The translations under genes were made by a program, and so were the position numbers. The notes beneath the pieces were generated by a model. It had not been told where the DNA came from. It saw nothing but the letters and a program-made list of their open reading frames with translations, and searched no databases. Below, one piece after another: positions 6,402-13,169 of a DNA stretch of 14,690 bases (its first letter is position 1; the number at the start of each line of letters is the position of its first letter). The DNA is from an uncultured Streptococcus sp. (lineage in GTDB: Bacteria > Bacillota > Bacilli > Lactobacillales > Streptococcaceae). The DNA is taken from the NCBI GenBank assembly GCA_934201655.1, contig CAKPXD010000020.1, forward strand, positions 1-14,690, written 5' to 3'.

Positions 6402-7775
6402 TTATTTTCTAAATTTCCATTGGCTATAAATACCAAAAGCAACAATCCAGATAGCTGAACCTCTGGCTCCCATTACAGTTGATTCTTGTAAGAAGAGAAT
6501 TCCAAATACAAAGATAAAGAAGAGCATAGTCAGAGGATTTAGCAAGCGATATTGGGGCATGAGATAGCCATCTGCCATAAAGTCTTTTGACTTGCGATAC
6601 TTAAGATGGGCCACCATGATCAAGATGTAGATGGCGATATAAACACCTGATGAAGAAGCCGTAATCAAAGCAAAGGCATCTGATACGCCAGGAAGTACAT
6701 TGATGAAGGCTGCAAGACCAATCAATACCGCAGAAGCAATGATAGCATTCTGAGGAACGTTGTGGCGTGAAAGTGTATCTGCCTTAATAGCTTTCAAGAA
6801 ACGATTTGGTGAATCATGGGCAATTTGGTACAAGTGACGGCCTGTTGAGTAAAGAGTTGAATTCAAGGCTGACGCAGCGGAAGTCAAGACAACAAAGTTA
6901 ATCAAGGCTGCTGCCCACTTAAGACCAACAAGTTCAAATACCGTTACAAATGGTGAATCCGTCGCAGAAAGCTCACGCCAAGGAATAATAGACATGATGG
7001 CTAAGAGAGCCCCACCGTAGAAGAAGATAATTCGCAAAGGAATTTCCTTAACCGCCTTGGGCAAGACTTTCCGAGGATCTTTGGTTTCAGATGTGGTTAC
7101 ACCGATAAATTCAATCATCAAGTAAGCAAAGAAAACCATTTGAAAGGCCATGACAAAGTTCATTCCTCCATTTGGGAAAAGGGAGAATTGCTCACTGATA
7201 TTGACAAGGCTTGCTGATCCATAAGGAGTTTCAAAGCCGGTCAAGACCATAAAAATACCCGTCGCAATCATGGCAAGAATGGCCACAATTTTAATCATAG
7301 CAAACCAAAATTCTACTTCACCAAAGATTTTAACAGCAATCAGATTGACCAAGCCCAAAATCGTTAGGAATACAACCTGAATCAACCAAGATGGCCAGGA
7401 TGGAAACCAAAACTGAACATAATGAGCGATAGCTGTAATCTCAGCCATACCGATAAAGACTACTGATAACCAATAAGACCAAACCGAGAAATATCCCCAG
7501 CCCTTTCCAAGATAGCGAGTAATAAAATTGATAAAGGTGTGTTGCTCCGGGTCTTGGTACAACATTTCTCCAATAGCACGCATCATGAGATACATGAAGC
7601 CACCTGTAATCATATAGACCAAAACAATCGAGGGTCCTGTTAAACTAATAGACCGACCAGCCCCAAGAAATAATCCCGTACCAATCGTTCCTGCAATGGC
7701 CATAACCTGAACATGGCGATTGGTTAAACCACGCTCCATTTTACTTTTCTTTTTGTGCTTTTTTTCTGAATTCAT
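6402..7775 (-). CDS. Amino-acid permease, APC superfamily (AAT type)
   Basis: A 457-aa secondary transporter of the amino acid/polyamine/organocation superfamily with about 12 transmembrane helices and a lysine-rich cytoplasmic N-terminus. The opening ERGLTNRHVQVMAIAGTIGTG and GLFLGAGRSISLTGPS (about residues 14-49) is the hallmark of the AAT family; the GTIGTGLFLGAG at 29-40 is the unwound TM1 substrate-binding segment. EFIGVTTSET and the motif after it (DPRKVLPKAV) match the conserved TM6 and loop region. It probably imports an amino acid with protons. The family includes aromatic, basic, proline and D-Ala/D-Ser/Gly carriers, and the sequence does not decide among them. The ATG has AAGGAG five bases upstream. 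No good promoter is seen in the 82 bases before it; a cre-like site lies there, so it may depend on read-through from greA and on carbon status. Confidence 0.9.
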   Translation of the reverse strand: MNSEKKHKKKSKMERGLTNRHVQVMAIAGTIGTGLFLGAGRSISLTGPSIVLVYMITGGFMYLMMRAIGEMLYQDPEQHTFINFITRYLGKGWGYFSVWSYWLSVVFIGMAEITAIAHYVQFWFPSWPSWLIQVVFLTILGLVNLIAVKIFGEVEFWFAMIKIVAILAMIATGIFMVLTGFETPYGSASLVNISEQFSLFPNGGMNFVMAFQMVFFAYLMIEFIGVTTSETKDPRKVLPKAVKEIPLRIIFFYGGALLAIMSIIPWRELSATDSPFVTVFELVGLKWAAALINFVVLTSAASALNSTLYSTGRHLYQIAHDSPNRFLKAIKADTLSRHNVPQNAIIASAVLIGLAAFINVLPGVSDAFALITASSSGVYIAIYILIMVAHLKYRKSKDFMADGYLMPQYRLLNPLTMLFFIFVFGILFLQESTVMGARGSAIWIVAFGIYSQWKFRK

Positions 7776-7802
7776 CTAGTCTCCTTAAATTTTTAAAAAA
7801 TA

Positions 7803-7849
7803 AGAAAAGGAGTGATGGAAAACGCTTTCCCTAAATCCACTCCTTCTTT
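7803..7849 (-). terminator. Terminator of greA
   Basis: An outer stem AAGGAGTG / CACTCCTT (7807-7814 with 7838-7845) and an apical stem GGAAA / TTTCC (7817-7821 with 7826-7830) form a two-part hairpin. In the - direction it ends in CCTTTTCTTATTTTTT. It begins nine bases after the greA stop. Its + strand end is also T-rich (CTTCTTTTT). Confidence 0.75.
7817..7830. promoter_or_regulatory. Candidate CcpA-binding cre site
   Basis: GGAAAACGCTTTCC matches the Gram-positive cre pattern TGWAANCGNTNWCA at 12 of 14 positions; the two outer mismatches (G and C) keep the palindrome. It is 42-55 bases upstream of the permease start and also forms the apex of the greA terminator, so the match could come from the hairpin alone. 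Confidence 0.5.
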
Positions 7850-7857
7850 TTATCCTA

Positions 7858-8340
7858 TTAAGCGGTTTTTTCAACCTTTAAGATTTTAACATCATAGCTT
7901 CCAGCAGGTGTTTCAATCGTAACAACATCACCTTTTTTCTTACCAATCAATGCTTGACCAATTGGGCTTTCATTTGACACTTTTCCTGCAAAAGCATCTG
8001 CTCCAGCTGAACCAACGATAATGTATACTTCTTTTTCGTCTTCTCCAACTTCTTGGATTGTTACAGTTTTTCCGATAGCAACTTCATTTTTTGCAACGGC
8101 ATCGCTGTTAACGATTTCTGCGTAACGAATCTTAGTCTCTAGACTTGAGATTTGTCCCTCAACGAAAGCCTGCTCGTCTTTCGCTGCTTCATACTCACTG
8201 TTCTCTGACAAATCACCATATGAACGAGCAATCTTGATACGCTCTACAACTTCTGGACGACGTACTAGTTTCAATTCTTCTAATTCTTTTTCGAGTTTTT
8301 CCTTTTCTTCCAAGGTCATTGGATATGTTTTTTCTACCAT
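7858..8340 (-). CDS. greA: Transcription elongation factor GreA
   Basis: GreA enters the secondary channel of RNA polymerase and stimulates cleavage of backtracked RNA, rescuing stalled complexes. The protein has 160 residues: an N-terminal antiparallel coiled coil (about 8-75) and a C-terminal FKBP-like globular domain (about 80-158). The acidic tip is DLSENSEY, with D43 and E46 corresponding to the metal-holding D41 and E44 of the E. coli protein. An in-frame TTG lies three codons further upstream (8349), but [13 protein letters not shown] is where the streptococcal family begins, so ATG 8340 is used. The ribosome binding site is unusually weak (only GAG four bases before the ATG). It follows mltG by 74 bases, with a hairpin in the gap, and no strong promoter is visible between them. 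Confidence 0.95.
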   Translation of the reverse strand: MVEKTYPMTLEEKEKLEKELEELKLVRRPEVVERIKIARSYGDLSENSEYEAAKDEQAFVEGQISSLETKIRYAEIVNSDAVAKNEVAIGKTVTIQEVGEDEKEVYIIVGSAGADAFAGKVSNESPIGQALIGKKKGDVVTIETPAGSYDVKILKVEKTA

Positions 8341-8388
8341 TTTTCTCAACTTTCTTTTGATTAAATTAATAAATATATGCTTTAAAGC

Positions 8389-8416
8389 AAAATTATGTGG
8401 AAAACCACATAATTTT
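8389..8416 (-). terminator. Hairpin between mltG and greA (partial terminator?)
   Basis: A perfect 12-bp stem AAAATTATGTGG / CCACATAATTTT (8389-8400 with 8405-8416) has an AAAA loop. The mltG stop codon (8415-8417) reaches into the stem. In the - direction only four U residues end the stem, followed by GCTTTAAAGC, so it may attenuate rather than stop transcription into greA. Confidence 0.6.
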
Positions 8417-10082
8417 AGTTTGTGCTATTTGATTGAGGTAATTTACTATTGATATGTTCTTGAACGTTACGATCATGTTCTTCTAGTGTTGTTGCATAGT
8501 AAACTTTACCATCTTGAACATTGGCTACAAAATAAAGATATTCACTCTTTGTCTGATTGATACTTGATTCGATAGCATCCAAGCTTGGGCTATCAACTGG
8601 ACCAGGCATTAGACCTACTTTTGTATAGACATTGTATGGTGAATTAATAGATGTATCAATGGCTGCATCATCAGAGAGACTGATGTTTTGACCAAGTTTG
8701 CCTTCTGCGTAAAGGATAGCAATATTACTTTGAAGTGGCATACCGAGGTTTAAGCGGTTATAGAAGATTCCTGCAATCAGCTTACGATCTTCTGTTTTTG
8801 CACCTTCTTTCTCAACAAGTGATGCAATTGTTAAGAGCTCATTTACGGTCAAGTTCTTTTCTTTGATAGCAGCATAGTGTGAAGAAAGGTTCTTATCCAT
8901 AGCTGCAAGCATTGAATCAATTAAACTTTCAACAGTTGTACTTTCTTTGATCGTATAAGTCGCAGGGAAAAGATAACCTTCTAAACGGTAACGAACACCA
9001 CTATCTTTTGCTGGCAAGCTTTCAAGCAAGTTTGGATATTTGGCAACCTCTTGAGCAATAAAGGTCTCATCTTGGGCCTTAGCCAAGAATGCTTCCGCTG
9101 TCAAAGGTTCCTTAAAGTCACCTTGAAGTTGGCCAACAGTTTGAGCAATTTGTTCCAAAGTATAGCCTTCAGGAATAGTCAAGTCTGCAAGAGCAACTTC
9201 CTGAGGTTCAGGTGTACCACCCTTTTGCAACTCTTTAATGACATCTTCAACACTCATACTCTTTTGCAAGTTATAATAACCAGACTTCAATCCAGTGTAG
9301 TTTTTATACTTGGCATAAAGTGTAAAAACCAAACCGTTCTTAATAACACCAGATTTTTCCAAAACTGAGCCAATTTCTTGAGTATTAGCACCATCTGGAA
9401 TCTGAACTGACATATATTGTTTAGAACTTGGATCTACTGGTTGTAGAGCTGATTCAGCATAGCGTAGGCCAAAGAATCCACCAGCACCAATTAGAATCAA
9501 TAATACCAAAACTGTTACTAAAAATCCTTTTAAGCGGGATTTCTTCTTTTTCTTAGCTGGTTTCACAGTCTCTCTCCGACTTCTTCTAGGAAGGTCTGCT
9601 TCTTCAGTAGCTTCTTGACTTGTCAATTCTTCCTTGTGTGACGCAAGGTTTACTGTTTCTTTTTCTGGAACAGTATCAAATGCACGATAAGAAACTGAAA
9701 CTCTAGTTGGAATTGAATTATTCTCTTCTTTTTCCGGAATTGATTGAGATGACTCAACTACTTCTTCTCGTACTGCTTCTGGAATTTCTTCTTTTACTTC
9801 CTCTGCAGCTTCTTCTGGAACTTCTTCTACAAGAACAGGACGCTCAGGAACAGTTGGGGCATTATCAATCAATTGATCAACAGCTGCAACTGATTTTGCA
9901 ATCAACTCCTCTTCCGAAATACTTGGTTCCTTTTTTTCTGAAGTTGCTTCAGAAGGTTTTGCTAAAGTTGAAAAAAGGTCATCCGTTTGTTCAACTTCAT
10001 TTGCCTCTTTTTTTAGTCGTTCTAAATCTCGCAAAATTTGCTCTTTAAAACTCAACTTTTCTTCATTTGAATTTTCGCTCAA
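8415..10082 (-). CDS. mltG: Endolytic murein transglycosylase MltG
   Basis: MltG is a membrane-anchored lytic transglycosylase that cuts nascent glycan strands; in pneumococcus it belongs to the peripheral peptidoglycan elongation machinery. The 555 residues comprise a long, acidic, probably disordered cytoplasmic region (1-165, with runs such as [17 protein letters not shown]), a basic stop-transfer patch RRSRR...KKKKKSR, one transmembrane helix (about 185-207), a LysM-like region, and the YceG catalytic domain (about 300-540). Catalytic-domain motifs are TIPEGYT (302-308), EGYLFPATY (368-376), LVEKEG (422-427, with the presumed catalytic Glu), [11 protein letters not shown] (442-452), [20 protein letters not shown] (481-500) and YLYFVA (515-520). 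The start is TTG (10082): AAGGAGG lies nine bases upstream and no in-frame ATG is near. It has its own promoter and precedes greA. Confidence 0.95.
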   Translation of the reverse strand: MSENSNEEKLSFKEQILRDLERLKKEANEVEQTDDLFSTLAKPSEATSEKKEPSISEEELIAKSVAAVDQLIDNAPTVPERPVLVEEVPEEAAEEVKEEIPEAVREEVVESSQSIPEKEENNSIPTRVSVSYRAFDTVPEKETVNLASHKEELTSQEATEEADLPRRSRRETVKPAKKKKKSRLKGFLVTVLVLLILIGAGGFFGLRYAESALQPVDPSSKQYMSVQIPDGANTQEIGSVLEKSGVIKNGLVFTLYAKYKNYTGLKSGYYNLQKSMSVEDVIKELQKGGTPEPQEVALADLTIPEGYTLEQIAQTVGQLQGDFKEPLTAEAFLAKAQDETFIAQEVAKYPNLLESLPAKDSGVRYRLEGYLFPATYTIKESTTVESLIDSMLAAMDKNLSSHYAAIKEKNLTVNELLTIASLVEKEGAKTEDRKLIAGIFYNRLNLGMPLQSNIAILYAEGKLGQNISLSDDAAIDTSINSPYNVYTKVGLMPGPVDSPSLDAIESSINQTKSEYLYFVANVQDGKVYYATTLEEHDRNVQEHINSKLPQSNSTN

Positions 10083-10114
10083 AGGTATTTACCTCCTTGT
10101 TGATAATCCTTAAT

Positions 10115-10143
10115 ATTATATCTTAAAAACTAAAGAAAAGCAA
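10115..10143 (-). promoter_or_regulatory. Promoter of mltG
   Basis: On the - strand TTGCTT (10138-10143) is 17 bases from a perfect TATAAT (10115-10120). It lies 33 bases upstream of the TTG start and 22 bases after the stop of the preceding acetyltransferase gene. The -35 matches at only three positions, so strength is uncertain. Confidence 0.6.
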
Positions 10144-10164
10144 CCTTAGAAGCCTTTCTACTCA

Positions 10165-10659
10165 CTAATTCTTGTTTTCCCAGACCATATCATACCATTC
10201 TTCTCCCGCAAATTGGGACTTAGACTTTCCTTCATTGACAAAACCATGCTTCTCATAGTATTCAATAAGGTAGTCATGACAGGTTAGATTGATCCCCTCT
10301 CGTTCATGCTTAAGAGCCACTTCTTTCAATGCGGTCAGGAGTTTTTTTCCTAGTCCTAGAGATTGAGCTTTTTTTGCTATAGAAAGACAAGTCACAGAAA
10401 TATAACCACCTTCCTTATGACTGTGGTCTTTTATTTCTTCAGTGAAAGACTGGTCTTGTAAATAACGATGAGGGACTACTGGTCCTTCAATATAACCGAG
10501 TATCTCTCCCTCTTTTTCAGCCACTAGAAAGCTCGTTTTTATTTCCTTTAAATGTGCTTCAAAGACAGATCGAGGTATGGCTTCTTCAATTGAAAAATTC
10601 TCTAATTCAATCTCTAAAATACGGTCTAAATCACTCAGTCTAGCTTGTCGAATAATCAT
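10165..10659 (-). CDS. GNAT acetyltransferase, AANAT-like (distal member of tandem pair)
   Basis: A 164-aa GNAT protein. The N-terminus IIRQARLSDLDRILEIELENF and the FLVAEKEGEILGYIEG strands (about 44-59) lead to a motif A of the form ISVTCLSIAKKAQSLGLGKKLL; the acetyl-CoA loop is QSLGLG (98-103), with the canonical first Arg/Gln position as Gln. The end, CHDYLIEYYEKHGF...F.GEEWYDMVW, resembles the arylalkylamine N-acetyltransferase (AANAT) subgroup, in which Tyr and His near there act as acid/base. The substrate is unknown. The ATG overlaps the stop of the previous acetyltransferase as ATGA (10656-10659), and AGGAGG precedes it by four bases, so the pair is translationally coupled. It is the last gene of the murC operon, with a new promoter for mltG directly after. 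Confidence 0.85.
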   Translation of the reverse strand: MIIRQARLSDLDRILEIELENFSIEEAIPRSVFEAHLKEIKTSFLVAEKEGEILGYIEGPVVPHRYLQDQSFTEEIKDHSHKEGGYISVTCLSIAKKAQSLGLGKKLLTALKEVALKHEREGINLTCHDYLIEYYEKHGFVNEGKSKSQFAGEEWYDMVWENKN

Positions 10660-11171
10660 AGTTCCTCCTGATAAAAGGGATTCTTCCAGCTCATGAGAAA
10701 ATTAACTTCATTTCCGACTCCCAGATCTGCTATTCCTTGCTCTATAAATTCATTCATCTCAAAATAAGACAGCAATTCATCTTTACAGACCAGATAAATA
10801 GCTGGACTATTTTGTTGAAGAGCAACTTGTTTCATGGATGCAAGCAACAAGGTTCCAAATCCTTGCCCTTGATAATTCGGATGAACAGATAAAGCATCAA
10901 TCACAAGATTTCCATTACTAATAGCTTCTCCATCTGCCATCTCTACTATCCATCTACTTACTGAGGATGTAGCAAAATCTGTCGCTAAAATATAAGCAAT
11001 CACCTGATCATCTAAACTAGCTAAGAGAAACGTATCCGCAAAATTACGGATACGTTCTTCTATTATTTCTCTCTTAAATGTTTCTTGGAAGTTTTGAGTA
11101 CTCTCCTGTATCAAGCAAACCTGCTCGATATCAGATTGCTGAACTTCCCTTATTTTAATTGGAAATTCCAT
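10656..11171 (-). CDS. GNAT acetyltransferase (proximal member of tandem pair)
   Basis: A 171-aa GNAT protein with the order IREVQQSDIEQVCLIQ at the N-terminus, TFLLASLDDQVIAYILA (about 47-63) as the central strands, and motif A at about 89-110 with the acetyl-CoA loop Q101-GQGFG-T107. The C-terminal IYLVCKDELLSYFEMNEF...NFLMSW has the same arrangement as the AANAT-like protein that follows, so the two could be old duplicates, although direct identity is low. The substrate is unknown. The start is eight bases after murC; its ribosome binding site AAGGA overlaps the murC stop codon (TAAGGA). Position suggests co-expression with a cell-wall enzyme, but nothing links the activity to the wall. 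Confidence 0.83.
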   Translation of the reverse strand: MEFPIKIREVQQSDIEQVCLIQESTQNFQETFKREIIEERIRNFADTFLLASLDDQVIAYILATDFATSSVSRWIVEMADGEAISNGNLVIDALSVHPNYQGQGFGTLLLASMKQVALQQNSPAIYLVCKDELLSYFEMNEFIEQGIADLGVGNEVNFLMSWKNPFYQEEL

Positions 11172-11179
11172 GGTGTTCC

Positions 11180-12514
11180 TTACTGAACATTACTTGTCAA
11201 ATTTGACAAGAGACGTTCGAATGAGTATTCATATGATTGAATGTCACCTGCTCCCATAAAGACGTATACAGCATTATCATGGTCTAAGAGCGGAGACACA
11301 TTTTCAACAGTGATAACTTGATGTTTTTTATCAATCTTAGCTGCTAAATCCTCAACCTTAACATCACCATGGTCAACTTCACGAGCAGATCCATAGATTT
11401 GTGCTAGGTAAACTGCATCAGCCTGATTCAAGGCTTGTGCAAAATCATCCAACAAAGCAATTGTACGAGTAAAGGTATGCGGTTGGAAAATAGCAACGAT
11501 TTCCTTGCTTGGGTATTTTTGACGTGCAGCATCTAGAGTTGCGATAATTTCAGTTGGGTGATGCGCAAAATCATCGATGATAACAGTATCATTGACAATT
11601 TTTTCTGTAAAGCGACGCTTAACTCCTCCAAAAGTATTCAAGTGTTCACGCACTAAATTCAAGTCAAAGCCAGCAGTATAAAGCAAACCAATTACTGCTG
11701 TTGCATTCATGATGTTGTGGCGACCAAAAGTTGGAATGTGGAATTGACCCAATTCTTGACCACGGAAGTGAACTGTGAAAGTTGAACCTGTAGTAGAACG
11801 AAGCAAATCGCTGGCTACAAAGTCATTGTTGTCTGCTTCAAAACCGTAATAATAGATTGGGGCATTTGCCGTAATCTTACGCAACTCAGCATCTTCACCG
11901 TAGACAAACAAACCTTTGGTGATTTGTTTAGCATAATCATTGAAGGCGTTAAAGACATCCTCTAAGCTTGTAAAATAGTCAGGATGGTCAAAGTCGATAT
12001 TCGTAATAATAGAGTACTCTGGGTGATATGGCATGAAATGACGTTCGTACTCGTCTGATTCAAAGACAAAATACTTGGCATTTTCAGAACCACGACCTGT
12101 ACCATCTCCAATTAGATAGCTTGTATCAGTGATGTGTGACAAAACGTGAGAAAGCATACCTGTTGTTGAAGTCTTACCGTGTGCACCAGCAACTCCCATG
12201 CTGATAAAGTCACGCATAAAGCTACCAAGAAACTCATGATAACGTTTATAGCTTAGTCCGTTCTTGTCTGCATAAGCAATTTCAACATTGTTGTCTGGAC
12301 GAAAGGCATTCCCAGCGATGATTTCTAAATCCCCTTGAAGATTGTTTTCATCAAAAGGCAAAATTTTGATACCTGCTTGCTCCAATCCACGTTGTGTAAA
12401 GTAATACTTCTCAACGTCAGATCCTTGGACCTTATGCCCCATTTGGTGCAACATCAAGGCCAAGGCACTCATCCCTGATCCTTTAATTCCGATAAAATGA
12501 TAGGTTTTTGCCAT
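11180..12514 (-). CDS. murC: UDP-N-acetylmuramate--L-alanine ligase
   Basis: MurC is the cytoplasmic ATP-dependent ligase that adds the first residue, L-alanine, of the peptidoglycan stem peptide to UDP-MurNAc. Its 444 residues show the three Mur-ligase domains. The N-terminal UDP-binding domain has [14 protein letters not shown] (6-19). The central ATPase has the P-loop [13 protein letters not shown] (107-119), ESDEY (152-156) and [10 protein letters not shown] (172-181). The linker [11 protein letters not shown] precedes the C-terminal domain, which has [17 protein letters not shown] and FQPHTFTR. All expected catalytic regions are intact. AAAGGGG precedes the ATG. It lies 11 bases after the 197-aa unknown protein and 8 bases before an acetyltransferase, so it sits within one operon. 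Confidence 0.97.
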   Translation of the reverse strand: MAKTYHFIGIKGSGMSALALMLHQMGHKVQGSDVEKYYFTQRGLEQAGIKILPFDENNLQGDLEIIAGNAFRPDNNVEIAYADKNGLSYKRYHEFLGSFMRDFISMGVAGAHGKTSTTGMLSHVLSHITDTSYLIGDGTGRGSENAKYFVFESDEYERHFMPYHPEYSIITNIDFDHPDYFTSLEDVFNAFNDYAKQITKGLFVYGEDAELRKITANAPIYYYGFEADNNDFVASDLLRSTTGSTFTVHFRGQELGQFHIPTFGRHNIMNATAVIGLLYTAGFDLNLVREHLNTFGGVKRRFTEKIVNDTVIIDDFAHHPTEIIATLDAARQKYPSKEIVAIFQPHTFTRTIALLDDFAQALNQADAVYLAQIYGSAREVDHGDVKVEDLAAKIDKKHQVITVENVSPLLDHDNAVYVFMGAGDIQSYEYSFERLLSNLTSNVQ

Positions 12515-12525
12515 CTTTTTCCCCT

Positions 12526-13119
12526 TTACTCTGTCATATTTGTCAAGTTCAACTCTTGAGCAATTTTACGTTCTTTTTCTGATTGATTTTCTTTTTTGTT
12601 ATAAATCTGGCTTTTCTTTAGAAAATCATAGTTATTTTTCTTTGGTCCCAGATGCTCTTCTTTACTTGTTTGTTGAATCTGAGGAGCCATTTCAGCCAAA
12701 ATATAATGTTTCTGAGTTAGTTTGTCACTAAATTTTGCTAGCTCCCCAGGATTTTCCTTTTGGAAAGGAGCCGTAGGCTGATTTGCCTGTCTTACTACAG
12801 TATTTGAAGGTTTATAACGTTTCGTAAAACTAACATCTTGAGTCAAATATTTTGCTGAACGTTTCCGTTTTAGATCAGCTCTTGCTTCTTCACGAGCAAG
12901 TTCAGCATAGGATTTTTCCTTCTTTTCAGGTAGCTTATCTGATGCTTGAACCGGTGACTTTTTTTCAGTAGTAATTGGTGACCATTCCAAGTAGTTTTTG
13001 TCCTGGTAATCTCCCTTGATATTACTAATGAGATCCGACTCATCATATAAATCCATAAATGGCATCTCTGTCAGCATGATCTCATCATCTGACACTATTG
13101 GAAATCGTACTTGTTTCAT
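12526..13119 (-). CDS. Conserved-looking charged protein of unknown function upstream of murC
   Basis: A 197-aa soluble protein that I recognise only by position: streptococci carry an uncharacterised gene between the SNF2 helicase gene and murC. No enzyme motif, signal peptide or membrane helix is visible. Residues 1-50 are acidic and somewhat ordered ([20 protein letters not shown], then YLEWSP). Residues 64-93 would make a strongly charged helix ([20 protein letters not shown] followed by KRKRSAK). From about 100 the chain is rich in K, Q, N, E, S and P, probably disordered, with a further [16 protein letters not shown] helix near the end. It has no cysteine and one tryptophan. The ATG has AAAGGGA seven bases upstream and a good promoter. 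The genuine nature of the gene rests on this signal, its operon fit and clean length. A regulatory or scaffold role is only a guess. Confidence 0.8.
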   Translation of the reverse strand: MKQVRFPIVSDDEIMLTEMPFMDLYDESDLISNIKGDYQDKNYLEWSPITTEKKSPVQASDKLPEKKEKSYAELAREEARADLKRKRSAKYLTQDVSFTKRYKPSNTVVRQANQPTAPFQKENPGELAKFSDKLTQKHYILAEMAPQIQQTSKEEHLGPKKNNYDFLKKSQIYNKKENQSEKERKIAQELNLTNMTE

Positions 13120-13141
13120 TTTTATTCCCTTTCAATACTCC

Positions 13142-13169
13142 ATTATAACGTAAAGTCTTGATTTTTCAA
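13142..13169 (-). promoter_or_regulatory. Promoter of the murC operon
   Basis: On the - strand TTGAAA (13164-13169) and TATAAT (13142-13147) are 16 bases apart. The -35 overlaps the stop codon of the SNF2 gene (13166-13168). The -10 is 23 bases upstream of the start of the 197-aa protein. A short inverted repeat CTTGA-TTTT-TCAAG (13157-13170) overlaps the -35. Confidence 0.75.

Noticed and set aside
8341..8349. Upstream TTG start for GreA
   Set aside because: The added three codons are not part of the family N-terminus ([12 protein letters not shown]) and give no better ribosome binding site.
9707..10048. 113-codon leucine-rich frame antisense to mltG
   Set aside because: It mirrors the Glu-rich low-complexity coding of MltG; there is no ribosome binding site and no independent coding signal.
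10165..11171. GNAT toxin-antitoxin module
   Set aside because: There is no ribbon-helix-helix partner; both genes encode GNAT enzymes and they are embedded in a cell-wall operon.
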